A stretch of DNA of 64,000 nucleotides from Chitinophagaceae bacterium (GTDB lineage Bacteria > Bacteroidota > Bacteroidia > Chitinophagales > Chitinophagaceae): positions 62,001-126,000 of the forward strand of contig CANFHA010000011.1 in assembly GCA_947446645.1 (NCBI GenBank), written 5' to 3'. This document shows, piece after piece, positions 27,574-36,000 of the stretch. Both the position numbers and the translations under genes were made by a program. A model generated the notes under the pieces. It did not search any database and was not told where the DNA came from. It was given only the letters and a program-made list of their open reading frames with translations. Each line of letters opens with the position of its first letter. Within the stretch, counting starts at the first letter, position 1.

Positions 27574-30093
27574 ATGAAGGAAAAAAATACTACTGATACT
27601 ACTACCGTTAATGACGTGATCGGTAAAATATGGCAATCATTTGATGTACTCAGGCGTGAGCCCATTTCATTTAACGACACTTATTTCACATTACTGCTAC
27701 TCACCCTACAACGGAATCACTTCTATGGTGAGTATGTTGACATTAATGATCTAAGACCACATGAAATAAAAGAGACAATTGAAGATTTGGTTTACAACCT
27801 ATTGAAAAATAAGGACCATGTTCATTATGACGTTATCAAAGGGCTGTATGAATTCTATAAACCACAAATAAATAAGGTTTCTCAGCATGGAATTTATTCG
27901 TTGGTTCAGACATTCAAAAATTTAGACCAAAATGTTTTAAATGAGCATTTCGCTGAAATTTTCGATTACCTTTTATCAAAGCTATCAAGTTTAGAAGGTA
28001 AATACTCTTTTGCTGCACCTTTGCCCGAAGAACTCTGTCGTTTTGTTTGTCAGTTGGCGAATACACCCAAAAATGCAAAAGTATATAATCCCTACGCTGG
28101 GGTAGGATCCCTAAGTGTTTATATCGATAAAGATGTACATTATTTAGGTCAAGAGTTCAGTATGTCTAGTTATGCAATCAGCAAACTTAGACTACTGGCT
28201 TATGATAGAAGTGACGATTGGATAATGCTACAAGGTGAGCCAGGCAATAATTGGAATCCAAGCGGCGAACAGTTTGATTTGATAATATCCCAACCTCCCT
28301 TCGGGATGAGAATGCCTAATTACAGACATGAGAACGGGGAGAATTCCAGTACTGTCGATCATTTTCTTATTGCTAAAGGCATATCCGATTTGACAGCCAA
28401 TGGTAAACTGATAGCGGTATTTCGTCAGGGTTTTTTATCTGATTCTGGAAGCTTAAAAAAGTTGAGACAGCAATTAATCGAAGGGGACTTAATTGAAAGT
28501 ATCATTTCGATTCCGGGAGGATTATTGACGCAAACATCAATACCGATCTGCGTTGTAGTAATAAATAAGGTGAAAAAAGACAAGAAAATTGTTCACTTTA
28601 TTGATGCTAAAAAGTTTGTAATAGGAACAAACGCCAGAGACAAAAAATTAGATGATCAATCTTTGCTCGCTGTTGTAAATAGCCAGGTTGAATCTGATTC
28701 CAATAAATTCGTACCAAATGAATCAATTGAGAACGCCGATTATAACTTATCGGTTCCGGTCTATTTTCAAGAGAAGTATCATGGAGTACATCTAGGGGGG
28801 CTAGGTAAATTTATCCAGGGTAAAAGAGTGAATAATGTCACCGGCAAACAGGTTAAAATTAGCCATTTAAAAAATGACAAGTTTGATTTTCAACTTGATT
28901 TAGCCGGAATTGAGAATACTTTGATAACCAAGACTGTGCAGCAGATAGACCAGTCTTGCTTATTGCTGTCTGTTCGAGGAAAGCTTCTCAAACCCACATA
29001 CTTTGTATATTCCGGAACTCCGATATTAATAAACAGTGATATCGTTGCATTTAAGGTAAATGAGACAATCGTAGATATTGAGTACCTGATCAATGAGCTA
29101 TATTCAAGCTACTTTCAAGATCAACTTGATACATATCGGGTAGGATCTGTAATTCCTACTTTAAGAAAAGCAGATTTAGAAGGGTTAATAATTATTTTAT
29201 CAGAGCTTTATAATCAGAACAAATTCAAAGAATCTCTTGATGAGCAAAAGGCAAAAGTCAGGGGAGCCAAAGAGACCTACTTCCAATCGAAAGAAAAGGA
29301 ACTGGAGTTACAGAAAGAGTTGATCGGCTTTAAAGAGGATACGTTTAGGGAATTTGCTTCTATAAAGCATACCCTTAGGCAGTATATTAACGCCTTAAAG
29401 TCGAATGTTTCCGGCACCCGCAAGTACATTGCAAAAAACGATGGCAAGCATATCCGACTTGATGATATATACAGCGCAAATCTTAACCAAACCTTTGGGG
29501 AACACTTAAATAGCCTGGAGGGTTCAATAGATTCGATAGCGAGGCTTTTGGAAACAAATAATGCTATTGATTCTACTGCTTCCGAAAATATTGATTTTGT
29601 TACTCTTATTACAAGTGCACAAGGACGGTTTAAGAATGAGGATAGTTTTTCGTTTACCGAATTATTTGTTGACAAAAATACATTTGCGAATGACGGCTCC
29701 TATTTAAGTCCTCTAGTAGGTATCAATAAAGACGATTTCTACGCAATGTTCTCGAACATCATCAGTAACGCCGTTAGCCATGGTTTTAAGGGTTCCATTA
29801 AGAAAAATGTCATCAAAACAGAATTGCATTTTGATGAAGGGACACGGATGTGTGTTTTGAAAATTTCAAACAATGGAAAGCCATTCGACGAAGCGTTTAC
29901 ATTTAAACACTTAACCACCCGTGGCGAAAAAACATCTGATAGCGATGGGTTAGGTACGGGAGGGGCTGACATTAAGCGGATAGTTGAAAAATATGGAGGT
30001 ACATTTACGCTAGAGAAAGATAAAAACAGTGAATTCCCCGTTAATTATGTCATTAGTTTCCCTATGCAAAATTCGATAGAAGATGCGGTTTAA
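27574..30093 (+). CDS. DNA methylase - target-recognition - histidine kinase fusion
   Basis: From the ATG at 27574 the product is 839 residues (an in-frame TTG at 27541 would add 11). Residues about 140-370 are an N6-adenine methylase-like domain: motif I reads VYNPYAGVGS (170-179) and motif IV reads SQPPFG with Gln240 in place of the usual Asn/Asp, so catalysis may be lost. Residues about 400-550 resemble an HsdS target-recognition domain (YRVGSVIPTLRKADLEG). A coiled coil leads to a kinase-like part: possible phospho-acceptor His599 in SIKHTLRQYINAL, N box NIISNAVSHGF (728-738) and glycine boxes ISNNGKPF and DGLGTGGADI. The response-regulator gene overlaps its end by 11 bp. I infer a DNA-methylation or phage-DNA sensor that signals by phosphorylation. 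Confidence 0.8.
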   Translation: MKEKNTTDTTTVNDVIGKIWQSFDVLRREPISFNDTYFTLLLLTLQRNHFYGEYVDINDLRPHEIKETIEDLVYNLLKNKDHVHYDVIKGLYEFYKPQINKVSQHGIYSLVQTFKNLDQNVLNEHFAEIFDYLLSKLSSLEGKYSFAAPLPEELCRFVCQLANTPKNAKVYNPYAGVGSLSVYIDKDVHYLGQEFSMSSYAISKLRLLAYDRSDDWIMLQGEPGNNWNPSGEQFDLIISQPPFGMRMPNYRHENGENSSTVDHFLIAKGISDLTANGKLIAVFRQGFLSDSGSLKKLRQQLIEGDLIESIISIPGGLLTQTSIPICVVVINKVKKDKKIVHFIDAKKFVIGTNARDKKLDDQSLLAVVNSQVESDSNKFVPNESIENADYNLSVPVYFQEKYHGVHLGGLGKFIQGKRVNNVTGKQVKISHLKNDKFDFQLDLAGIENTLITKTVQQIDQSCLLLSVRGKLLKPTYFVYSGTPILINSDIVAFKVNETIVDIEYLINELYSSYFQDQLDTYRVGSVIPTLRKADLEGLIIILSELYNQNKFKESLDEQKAKVRGAKETYFQSKEKELELQKELIGFKEDTFREFASIKHTLRQYINALKSNVSGTRKYIAKNDGKHIRLDDIYSANLNQTFGEHLNSLEGSIDSIARLLETNNAIDSTASENIDFVTLITSAQGRFKNEDSFSFTELFVDKNTFANDGSYLSPLVGINKDDFYAMFSNIISNAVSHGFKGSIKKNVIKTELHFDEGTRMCVLKISNNGKPFDEAFTFKHLTTRGEKTSDSDGLGTGGADIKRIVEKYGGTFTLEKDKNSEFPVNYVISFPMQNSIEDAV

Positions 30094-31249
30094 AGTACTG
30101 TGGATTGATGATGAATACGAGAAACAATTAGATCTGATCGGCGATGCCGAGCAGGACGGCATTGATATTTTCCCCTTTAAGTCGAGTGAGGAGGGAATGG
30201 CAGAGCTGGAGCGAGATCTTTACAAATTTCATGCGGTTATTCTGGATGCAAAAGTGAAAAAGCAGAAAGGCGATAATGTGTCAGGTTTAGCCGGATTGGC
30301 TGCATCCCGCGATCGATTAATTGAAATAAACAGAGAAGTTTATTTGCCTTATTTCATATTTACTGGCCAACCGGACTACATGACCAACGAAATGTTCAGG
30401 GAGTCTTATGGTGATTATTATATTAAAGGAACTGATAACCAAAGGCTATTTGATTCAATAAGGGAAAAGGTAGAAAACAAGACAGAATATATTATTCAGC
30501 GGGACTACTACGAAGCATTTGAAATTTGCGACACCTACTTTGATCGGGATATAAAAAAGACGCTCTTAAACATATTATCAAGTGTAAAGCAACCGCTTCA
30601 AAAATTTGATGATGAGCTGTATTTTACTCAAATAAGGATTGTATTAGAGTCCATATTCAGGGTTGCCAACAAATTTGGGTTATTGCATGACAATTGCATT
30701 GTGGGGGGTAAAGTAAATCTTTCGGAATCTAGTTTGTTTTTGTCAGGCGAGGCTACCAAGCACTCTAACGTAAATGTAAAGTGTGCAAAAAGGCACTTCC
30801 CTAGAATCATTTCAGACGCCACCCGGAATATTTTATTTATAACCGGCGCTGCATCTCACACAATAGACCCTGATTTAAAAAACAACTTAAACTTACAGGA
30901 GTATAGAGCATTCACAAATTCTCCATACATGCTATATAGCCTCACCTACCAGTTATTAGATATACTAATGTGGTTTAGAAACTATGTTAGCCAAAACCCT
31001 GATCCTGAAGAGAACAAGAAGCTATGGGTTGATGAGGTGAAACCGGATGGTGGTTGGATCTCAGGCAAGGTTGTTAGGATAGCAGATAATGGGTTTGGCA
31101 CATTTCAACCGGACACCGGTGGTGCAACAATTAGCATTATTCCCTACAAAGTGAAAGAATACGGACTTGTTCTTGAACAACCAATTGAAGTCGTCATAAA
31201 AATAGAAGGAAACAAAAATCTCATACAGGAAATCAGAATACTAAATTAA
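30083..31249 (+). CDS. Response regulator with unknown output and OB-like C-terminus
   Basis: The 388-residue protein has a complete receiver domain: acidic pair Asp9-Asp10 (WIDDE), phospho-acceptor Asp55 (VILDAKV), Thr94 (IFTGQPD) and Lys115 (YYIKG). Residues about 130-300 are mainly helical and of no family I know; residues about 325-388 (GGWISGKVVRIADNGFGTFQ) look like a small beta barrel of the cold-shock/OB type that could bind nucleic acid. No classical HTH output is seen. It overlaps the kinase fusion gene by 11 bp and is 12 bp before hsdM, so it is presumably the partner of the kinase and acts on the restriction system. Confidence 0.82.
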   Translation: MRFKVLWIDDEYEKQLDLIGDAEQDGIDIFPFKSSEEGMAELERDLYKFHAVILDAKVKKQKGDNVSGLAGLAASRDRLIEINREVYLPYFIFTGQPDYMTNEMFRESYGDYYIKGTDNQRLFDSIREKVENKTEYIIQRDYYEAFEICDTYFDRDIKKTLLNILSSVKQPLQKFDDELYFTQIRIVLESIFRVANKFGLLHDNCIVGGKVNLSESSLFLSGEATKHSNVNVKCAKRHFPRIISDATRNILFITGAASHTIDPDLKNNLNLQEYRAFTNSPYMLYSLTYQLLDILMWFRNYVSQNPDPEENKKLWVDEVKPDGGWISGKVVRIADNGFGTFQPDTGGATISIIPYKVKEYGLVLEQPIEVVIKIEGNKNLIQEIRILN

Positions 31250-31261
31250 TATAATTACCGA

Positions 31262-32725
31262 ATGATCACAGGAGAACTAAAGTCGCAGATAGATAAGGTA
31301 TGGGATGCTTTTGCATCCGGCGGATTAACAAATCCACTGACAGTAATTGAACAAATTACCTACCTGCTCTTCATACGCAGGCTTGACGAGTTACAAACAC
31401 AACGGGAACAAAAGGCGAATCTGCTGAAGAAGCCGATTGAAGAGCCTATTTACAATGAGGCGGAATACGAACTACGGTGGAGCAGGTTTAAGAACCTGGA
31501 CCCGGAAGTAATGCAACATCTGTTTGTAAAGGAAAACGGCATCTTCAACTTCCTTCGCAATGTAGGCAGCAGAAGCGCAGCCTTCAGCAAGTATATGAAG
31601 GGAGCCACCTTTATGATACAAACACCCCGGCTTTTAGCGCAAGTGGTAGAGATGCTCTCCAACATAGACATGGCAGACCGGGACACAAAAGGCGATGTGT
31701 ATGAATACCTATTGAGTAAAATAGCGTCGGCAGGGCGTAATGGACAGTTCCGTACACCACGGCATATCATACGCATGATGGTGGATATGGTGCAGCCTAC
31801 TGTGGAGGATATTATATGCGATCCTAGTTGCGGCACTGCGGGCTTCCTTACAGTATCAGGCGAGTATATCCGTGAACATTACGAAAAGGAAATGTATCAG
31901 GAGGATGTCAAAAGCCACTTCCAGAACAAGATGTTCATGGGTATGGAGTTTGACCCTACGATGATACGTATAGGAGCAATGAACCTGATACTGCATGGTA
32001 TAGAAAACCCGCAACTTCAAGACGTAGATGCACTCAGCGAAGCCAATACCTCATTTACCGAAAAGGCTACCTTGGTGCTGGCCAATCCTCCATTTAAAGG
32101 CAGCCTGGACAGAGAGGCAGTAGATGGCAAGATACTAAGCGTAGTAGATAGCAAGAAAACAGAGTTGCTGTTTCTGGCGTTGATACTGAAAGGGCTAAAA
32201 CTAGGTGGAAGAGCTGCTGTGATAGTGCCAGATGGTGTGTTATTTGGGAGCAGTAATGCGCACCAGCAAATACGCAAGGAGCTGATAGACCAGCAAAAGT
32301 TGCAGGCAGTGATAAGTATGCCCAGTGGTGTATTTAAGCCCTATGCCGGAGTAAGCACTGCTATCTTGTTATTTACAAAAACCAATAGCGGTGGCACTGA
32401 TAAGGTTTGGTTTTATAATATGCAGGCCGATGGGCTGAGCCTAGATGACAAGCGCCAGCCAATAGAAGCTAATGACACAGCGGATATAGTTGCAAGGTTC
32501 AGCAATTTGAAGGTGGAAAGCAAACGTACGCGAACTGACAAAAGCTTCATGGTGCCGGTAAAAGAAATACGGGACAATAAATATGACTTGAGCATAGAAC
32601 GCTATAAAGAGGTCACGTACGAGGAGAAATTGTATGAATCTCCTTCTATTATTATTGACCAAATCGAAGCTCTGGATGATGAACGTGCAAAATTGTTGAA
32701 CCAATTAAAAGAGTTGCTGACATGA
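31262..32725 (+). CDS. hsdM: Type I restriction-modification methylase subunit
   Basis: The 487-residue protein has the N-terminal HsdM helical domain (ELKSQIDKVWDAFASGG) and the N6-adenine methylase fold with motif I DPSCGTAGF (Asp187 onward) and motif IV NPPF (Asn275). Unlike the fusion gene upstream, its catalytic motif is intact. With HsdS it methylates host DNA and with HsdR forms the restriction complex. It overlaps hsdS by 4 bp (ATGA). Confidence 0.96.
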   Translation: MITGELKSQIDKVWDAFASGGLTNPLTVIEQITYLLFIRRLDELQTQREQKANLLKKPIEEPIYNEAEYELRWSRFKNLDPEVMQHLFVKENGIFNFLRNVGSRSAAFSKYMKGATFMIQTPRLLAQVVEMLSNIDMADRDTKGDVYEYLLSKIASAGRNGQFRTPRHIIRMMVDMVQPTVEDIICDPSCGTAGFLTVSGEYIREHYEKEMYQEDVKSHFQNKMFMGMEFDPTMIRIGAMNLILHGIENPQLQDVDALSEANTSFTEKATLVLANPPFKGSLDREAVDGKILSVVDSKKTELLFLALILKGLKLGGRAAVIVPDGVLFGSSNAHQQIRKELIDQQKLQAVISMPSGVFKPYAGVSTAILLFTKTNSGGTDKVWFYNMQADGLSLDDKRQPIEANDTADIVARFSNLKVESKRTRTDKSFMVPVKEIRDNKYDLSIERYKEVTYEEKLYESPSIIIDQIEALDDERAKLLNQLKELLT

Positions 32726-33843
32726 AAACAAAAAGCATGAAGTTTGGAGATTTGTTTTCTTACGAGGGTAAATCTAAAATAAAAGCAGGTGATGGGTTGG
32801 ATACTGGCGAATATCCCTTTTACACGTCGAGTAATGTTTTGAGTAAATACTTGAATGAATACTTATTCAACAAGCCAAGTCTTGTATTCGGCACAGGTGG
32901 CATGGCAAGTATTCATTATTGCGATAGTCCGTTTGCTGTTTCAACTGATTGCTTGGTGGCATATGTAAAAGATGAAAGTGTTTGCGATACTAGGTTTGTT
33001 TACAATTACATATTGGGTAACATACATTTGCTTGAACAAGGTTTTAAAGGTGCGGGCCTAAAACATATTTCCAAGAGTTACATTAACGAGATTCAAATCC
33101 CCCTCCCTCCTCTCGCTGTCCAAAAGCACATCTCCGAAATACTGGATGCTGCATATGCTCTGAAACGTAAAGATCAAGATCTACTGAAAAAGTACGACCA
33201 CCTGGCACAAGCTATATTTATTGATATGTTTGGTGACCCTGTTAAGAATGAGAAGGGGTGGGAGGTGCACTTATTTGGTGAAATTTTTGATACAAGATTA
33301 GGGAAAATGCTGGACGCAAAGAAACAGGCAGGTAATGTTAAATACAAGTACTTGGGAAATTCAAACGTCCAATGGTTCAGATTCAAACTGGTTAATTTAG
33401 GGGAAATGGAATTTAGTGATAAGGAAATCTCGACTTTTAATCTTAGGAAAGGAGATGTATTAATTTGCGAAGGCGGAGAAGTCGGAAGGGCTGCTGTTTG
33501 GAATGAAGAAATCGCTGATTTGTATTTTCAGAAAGCCATCCACAGAGCAAGACCTAAAGAGAATAATATCACCGCTGAATACACGGTAATGTTGTTGTGG
33601 TTTTTTGCAAAAAATGGCGGCTTTAAAGATTATGTCTCTACGTCAACTATATCTCATTTAACTGGCGAAAAATTGCGGACAATTCCTATACCAATACCTC
33701 CATATAAAGAGCAACTTTTGTTTACTGACGCTATTCGTATACTCGATTTGAATCGATATGTAGTGGACAACTCAATAAAAAAATCCAATGAATTGATCGA
33801 CGCAATTGTATTCAATTGCTTTAACAGTGAACTGATAGCATAA
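32722..33843 (+). CDS. hsdS: Type I restriction specificity subunit
   Basis: The 373-residue protein has two target-recognition domains, each followed by a helical conserved spacer: LPPLAVQKHISEILDAAYAL after TRD1 and PPYKEQLLFTDAIRIL after TRD2. This is the usual HsdS layout, giving a bipartite recognition sequence. It is translationally coupled to hsdM. No inverted repeats or silent TRD cassettes indicative of shuffling were noticed nearby. Confidence 0.94.
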   Translation: MKTKSMKFGDLFSYEGKSKIKAGDGLDTGEYPFYTSSNVLSKYLNEYLFNKPSLVFGTGGMASIHYCDSPFAVSTDCLVAYVKDESVCDTRFVYNYILGNIHLLEQGFKGAGLKHISKSYINEIQIPLPPLAVQKHISEILDAAYALKRKDQDLLKKYDHLAQAIFIDMFGDPVKNEKGWEVHLFGEIFDTRLGKMLDAKKQAGNVKYKYLGNSNVQWFRFKLVNLGEMEFSDKEISTFNLRKGDVLICEGGEVGRAAVWNEEIADLYFQKAIHRARPKENNITAEYTVMLLWFFAKNGGFKDYVSTSTISHLTGEKLRTIPIPIPPYKEQLLFTDAIRILDLNRYVVDNSIKKSNELIDAIVFNCFNSELIA

Positions 33844-33857
33844 TGACAAACTAGACA

Positions 33858-34373
33858 ATGAGAATAATTAGCACTGACGTATATTATTTTAAAAGAGATG
33901 AATTCACCCGGATTGCTGGTGACCAGCTGATAACAAACATTTGCGATGTTCTTACTACGGTAGAGTTCGCCAACCCTGCTGGAGCGGTTCAGGCTAGGTT
34001 GTCGACAGAGATCATCAATGCGCTTCATCGATACCCCAATATAAATATATTAACCGCAAACAATGAAATTAAGTGCAGCCCAAATGTTGGATACAAGCAC
34101 GATGGTGTGGTAACTACAGAAAATAACCGAATCGGGTTAGAGGTACAGTTTAGACCTGATTTCCTGAAAGATATATGTAGATTTCAGCTGGGATACTATT
34201 CGAATCGCATTCAAGCTGGAGTCTATATTGTAGGGAAAGATCGAAATACCATAAATCGGGGTTATACTTCAATGCCTGGATATCGGCTAATAACACGTCA
34301 ACTGCCTCATTTTTATGATTGGTTGCCTATCCCAATTGCTGTAATAGGAATTAATGGTGATCTGAACCAATGA
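33858..34373 (+). CDS. BglII-like restriction endonuclease
   Basis: The 171-residue protein resembles the BglII/BstYI family. The unusual BglII catalytic set Asp...Glu-x-Gln can be matched by Asp82 (YKHDGVV), Glu95 and Gln97 (GLEVQFRPDF). It would cut double-stranded DNA. It lies 14 bp after hsdS inside the type I block, which is not a usual place for a type II-like nuclease; either it uses methylation by HsdM/HsdS or the upstream methylase for protection, or it is a conditional effector. Confidence 0.65.
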   Translation: MRIISTDVYYFKRDEFTRIAGDQLITNICDVLTTVEFANPAGAVQARLSTEIINALHRYPNINILTANNEIKCSPNVGYKHDGVVTTENNRIGLEVQFRPDFLKDICRFQLGYYSNRIQAGVYIVGKDRNTINRGYTSMPGYRLITRQLPHFYDWLPIPIAVIGINGDLNQ

Positions 34374-34400
34374 GTAACTTCTCTTTAATACCACTCCATC

Positions 34401-35993
34401 ATGACATTCTCAATAGAAACTTCATTAAATCCGTTCTGGGCAGAAGGCAAAGGGTTTATCAATGGTAGAGACCCCCTTGGCATACAGAATAGCTCTGTGT
34501 CTATTTATGCAGCCTTACTCCCAGGGCTCAACAACGTAACAGATAGGTTACGTTATTATGGGTTTTACTGCTGGCTGCTAAAGAGGATAGATGACAAAAA
34601 GCTAAGTTTTGAAGAAAGGCAAGACCAATATAACTACATACGTAAGGCCGAGTATATGCTCGCGGTTTATATGTCAGAATGTGAACCCGAACAACAAGGT
34701 ATCGCCGGAAGCGCATATGCAGTGAGAAAACTAAGAGAATCGAGGGCTGCTGGTGAAAACTTTATAGACATCAAAAACGGAGCAGAGAAGCATAGCGGTA
34801 CAGAGAAAGGATCTGTATTTTGGGATTTTAAAGCCGGTATTCTGGGCCAGTATTATGCCGGTTCGCTACAAGACAATTATGCAGGATTAGGACTGCTGCG
34901 CATTTCTGCCGGATTTTATTTTGTAACCGAAGTCGGGAAACAATTGGGTGCTGCTTATGGTAAAACTGTTGGCTCCATTGCGGAAAAGCTCTTCGATAAA
35001 ACGATTAGTACAGGAATACTTCAACTGAAAGATATCTTGCTTCTTGCAGATTTTTCAATAAGTAATATACAACTGACAAGCGACGAAGGGAAGTTCTACA
35101 CCAATTCGCTCTTCTCCACCGATTTCTCGCTCAGGACAGACACTGTATTGGAAACTACCTATCGCAGGGACTCACTGCTGCTGTTTCTCGATTCATTAGC
35201 TGATTTTAAGGACGAGCGTGACTTCCAGAATTTGCCAGAATTGCTTTATCAAAAAGCGGGATTAATTGGGCAGAAAAGCTGTAGTGACGCTTCTATTGGG
35301 TGGTTTTATTATTACTGCTGTGAACGAATGCACATTTCAGTGGAGTTTTTATTTTACGCTATCCTTAAAGAAATAGAAACTAAACGCCAGACAATTAAAG
35401 CAGTCTCAGATACATTGACCTCGACATGCCTAAAGGGATTCGACAATTGTTACACAAATTTCCCTGAAGAGATGATGCTATCCGAGCTTATCGAATTGGT
35501 TCAGGAAGAGAGCGACGTAGATTATGTCGGTGTCATGAATAGTAAGGACAAAGGTGAAGGCTTAGTGTATGCCATTGAGTATTTCCTGCTTACGTATAAA
35601 ACGGTGAAAGTACATGAGAACAACTTTAAGACATTCACGCATACTACTCGTACCCGAGACAAGAATGGAACTGCTCTTGATTGGGCTCACTATGTCGACA
35701 AGAAGCTCAGTTTACCAATTGACAAATTTATTGCAGAATTACTAATCAAAATAATGAATGACCATCTTCACGTAGCGTACTCTAAAATGGGCAACGGAGA
35801 TGAGCAAGTGCATAAATTCATAATAGAGGATAACAACCTTATCCATATCAATAACATTGCCCCTAGGTTTACAACTCCGAGACTAAAGACTGTTCGCAAT
35901 TTTCTACAAGACGTAGGAATAATAAAGTTCAATGAGAAAGAAGGTTACATAATAACCAAGGCTGGTGAAGAAATTCTAACACCTTATAAATAA
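34401..35993 (+). CDS. Unknown protein of the restriction block
   Basis: A 530-residue soluble protein that I do not recognise. It starts MTFSIETSLNPFWAEGKGFI and has a conserved-looking segment RLRYYGFYCWLLKRIDD (about residues 48-64). The C-terminal 50 residues (PRLKTVRNFLQDVGIIKF, then YIITKAGEEIL) look like a winged helix. It lies 27 bp after the BglII-like gene and 7 bp before the PLD nuclease gene, so it is probably made with them and may be a partner of the nuclease. Confidence 0.6.
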   Translation: MTFSIETSLNPFWAEGKGFINGRDPLGIQNSSVSIYAALLPGLNNVTDRLRYYGFYCWLLKRIDDKKLSFEERQDQYNYIRKAEYMLAVYMSECEPEQQGIAGSAYAVRKLRESRAAGENFIDIKNGAEKHSGTEKGSVFWDFKAGILGQYYAGSLQDNYAGLGLLRISAGFYFVTEVGKQLGAAYGKTVGSIAEKLFDKTISTGILQLKDILLLADFSISNIQLTSDEGKFYTNSLFSTDFSLRTDTVLETTYRRDSLLLFLDSLADFKDERDFQNLPELLYQKAGLIGQKSCSDASIGWFYYYCCERMHISVEFLFYAILKEIETKRQTIKAVSDTLTSTCLKGFDNCYTNFPEEMMLSELIELVQEESDVDYVGVMNSKDKGEGLVYAIEYFLLTYKTVKVHENNFKTFTHTTRTRDKNGTALDWAHYVDKKLSLPIDKFIAELLIKIMNDHLHVAYSKMGNGDEQVHKFIIEDNNLIHINNIAPRFTTPRLKTVRNFLQDVGIIKFNEKEGYIITKAGEEILTPYK

Positions 35994-36000
35994 CCCCCGC

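Noticed and set aside
34541..34560. GGTTACGT resembling the island promoter box
   Set aside because: It is inside coding sequence, one base off, and has no CTATAAAT-like box at the 13-nt spacing.
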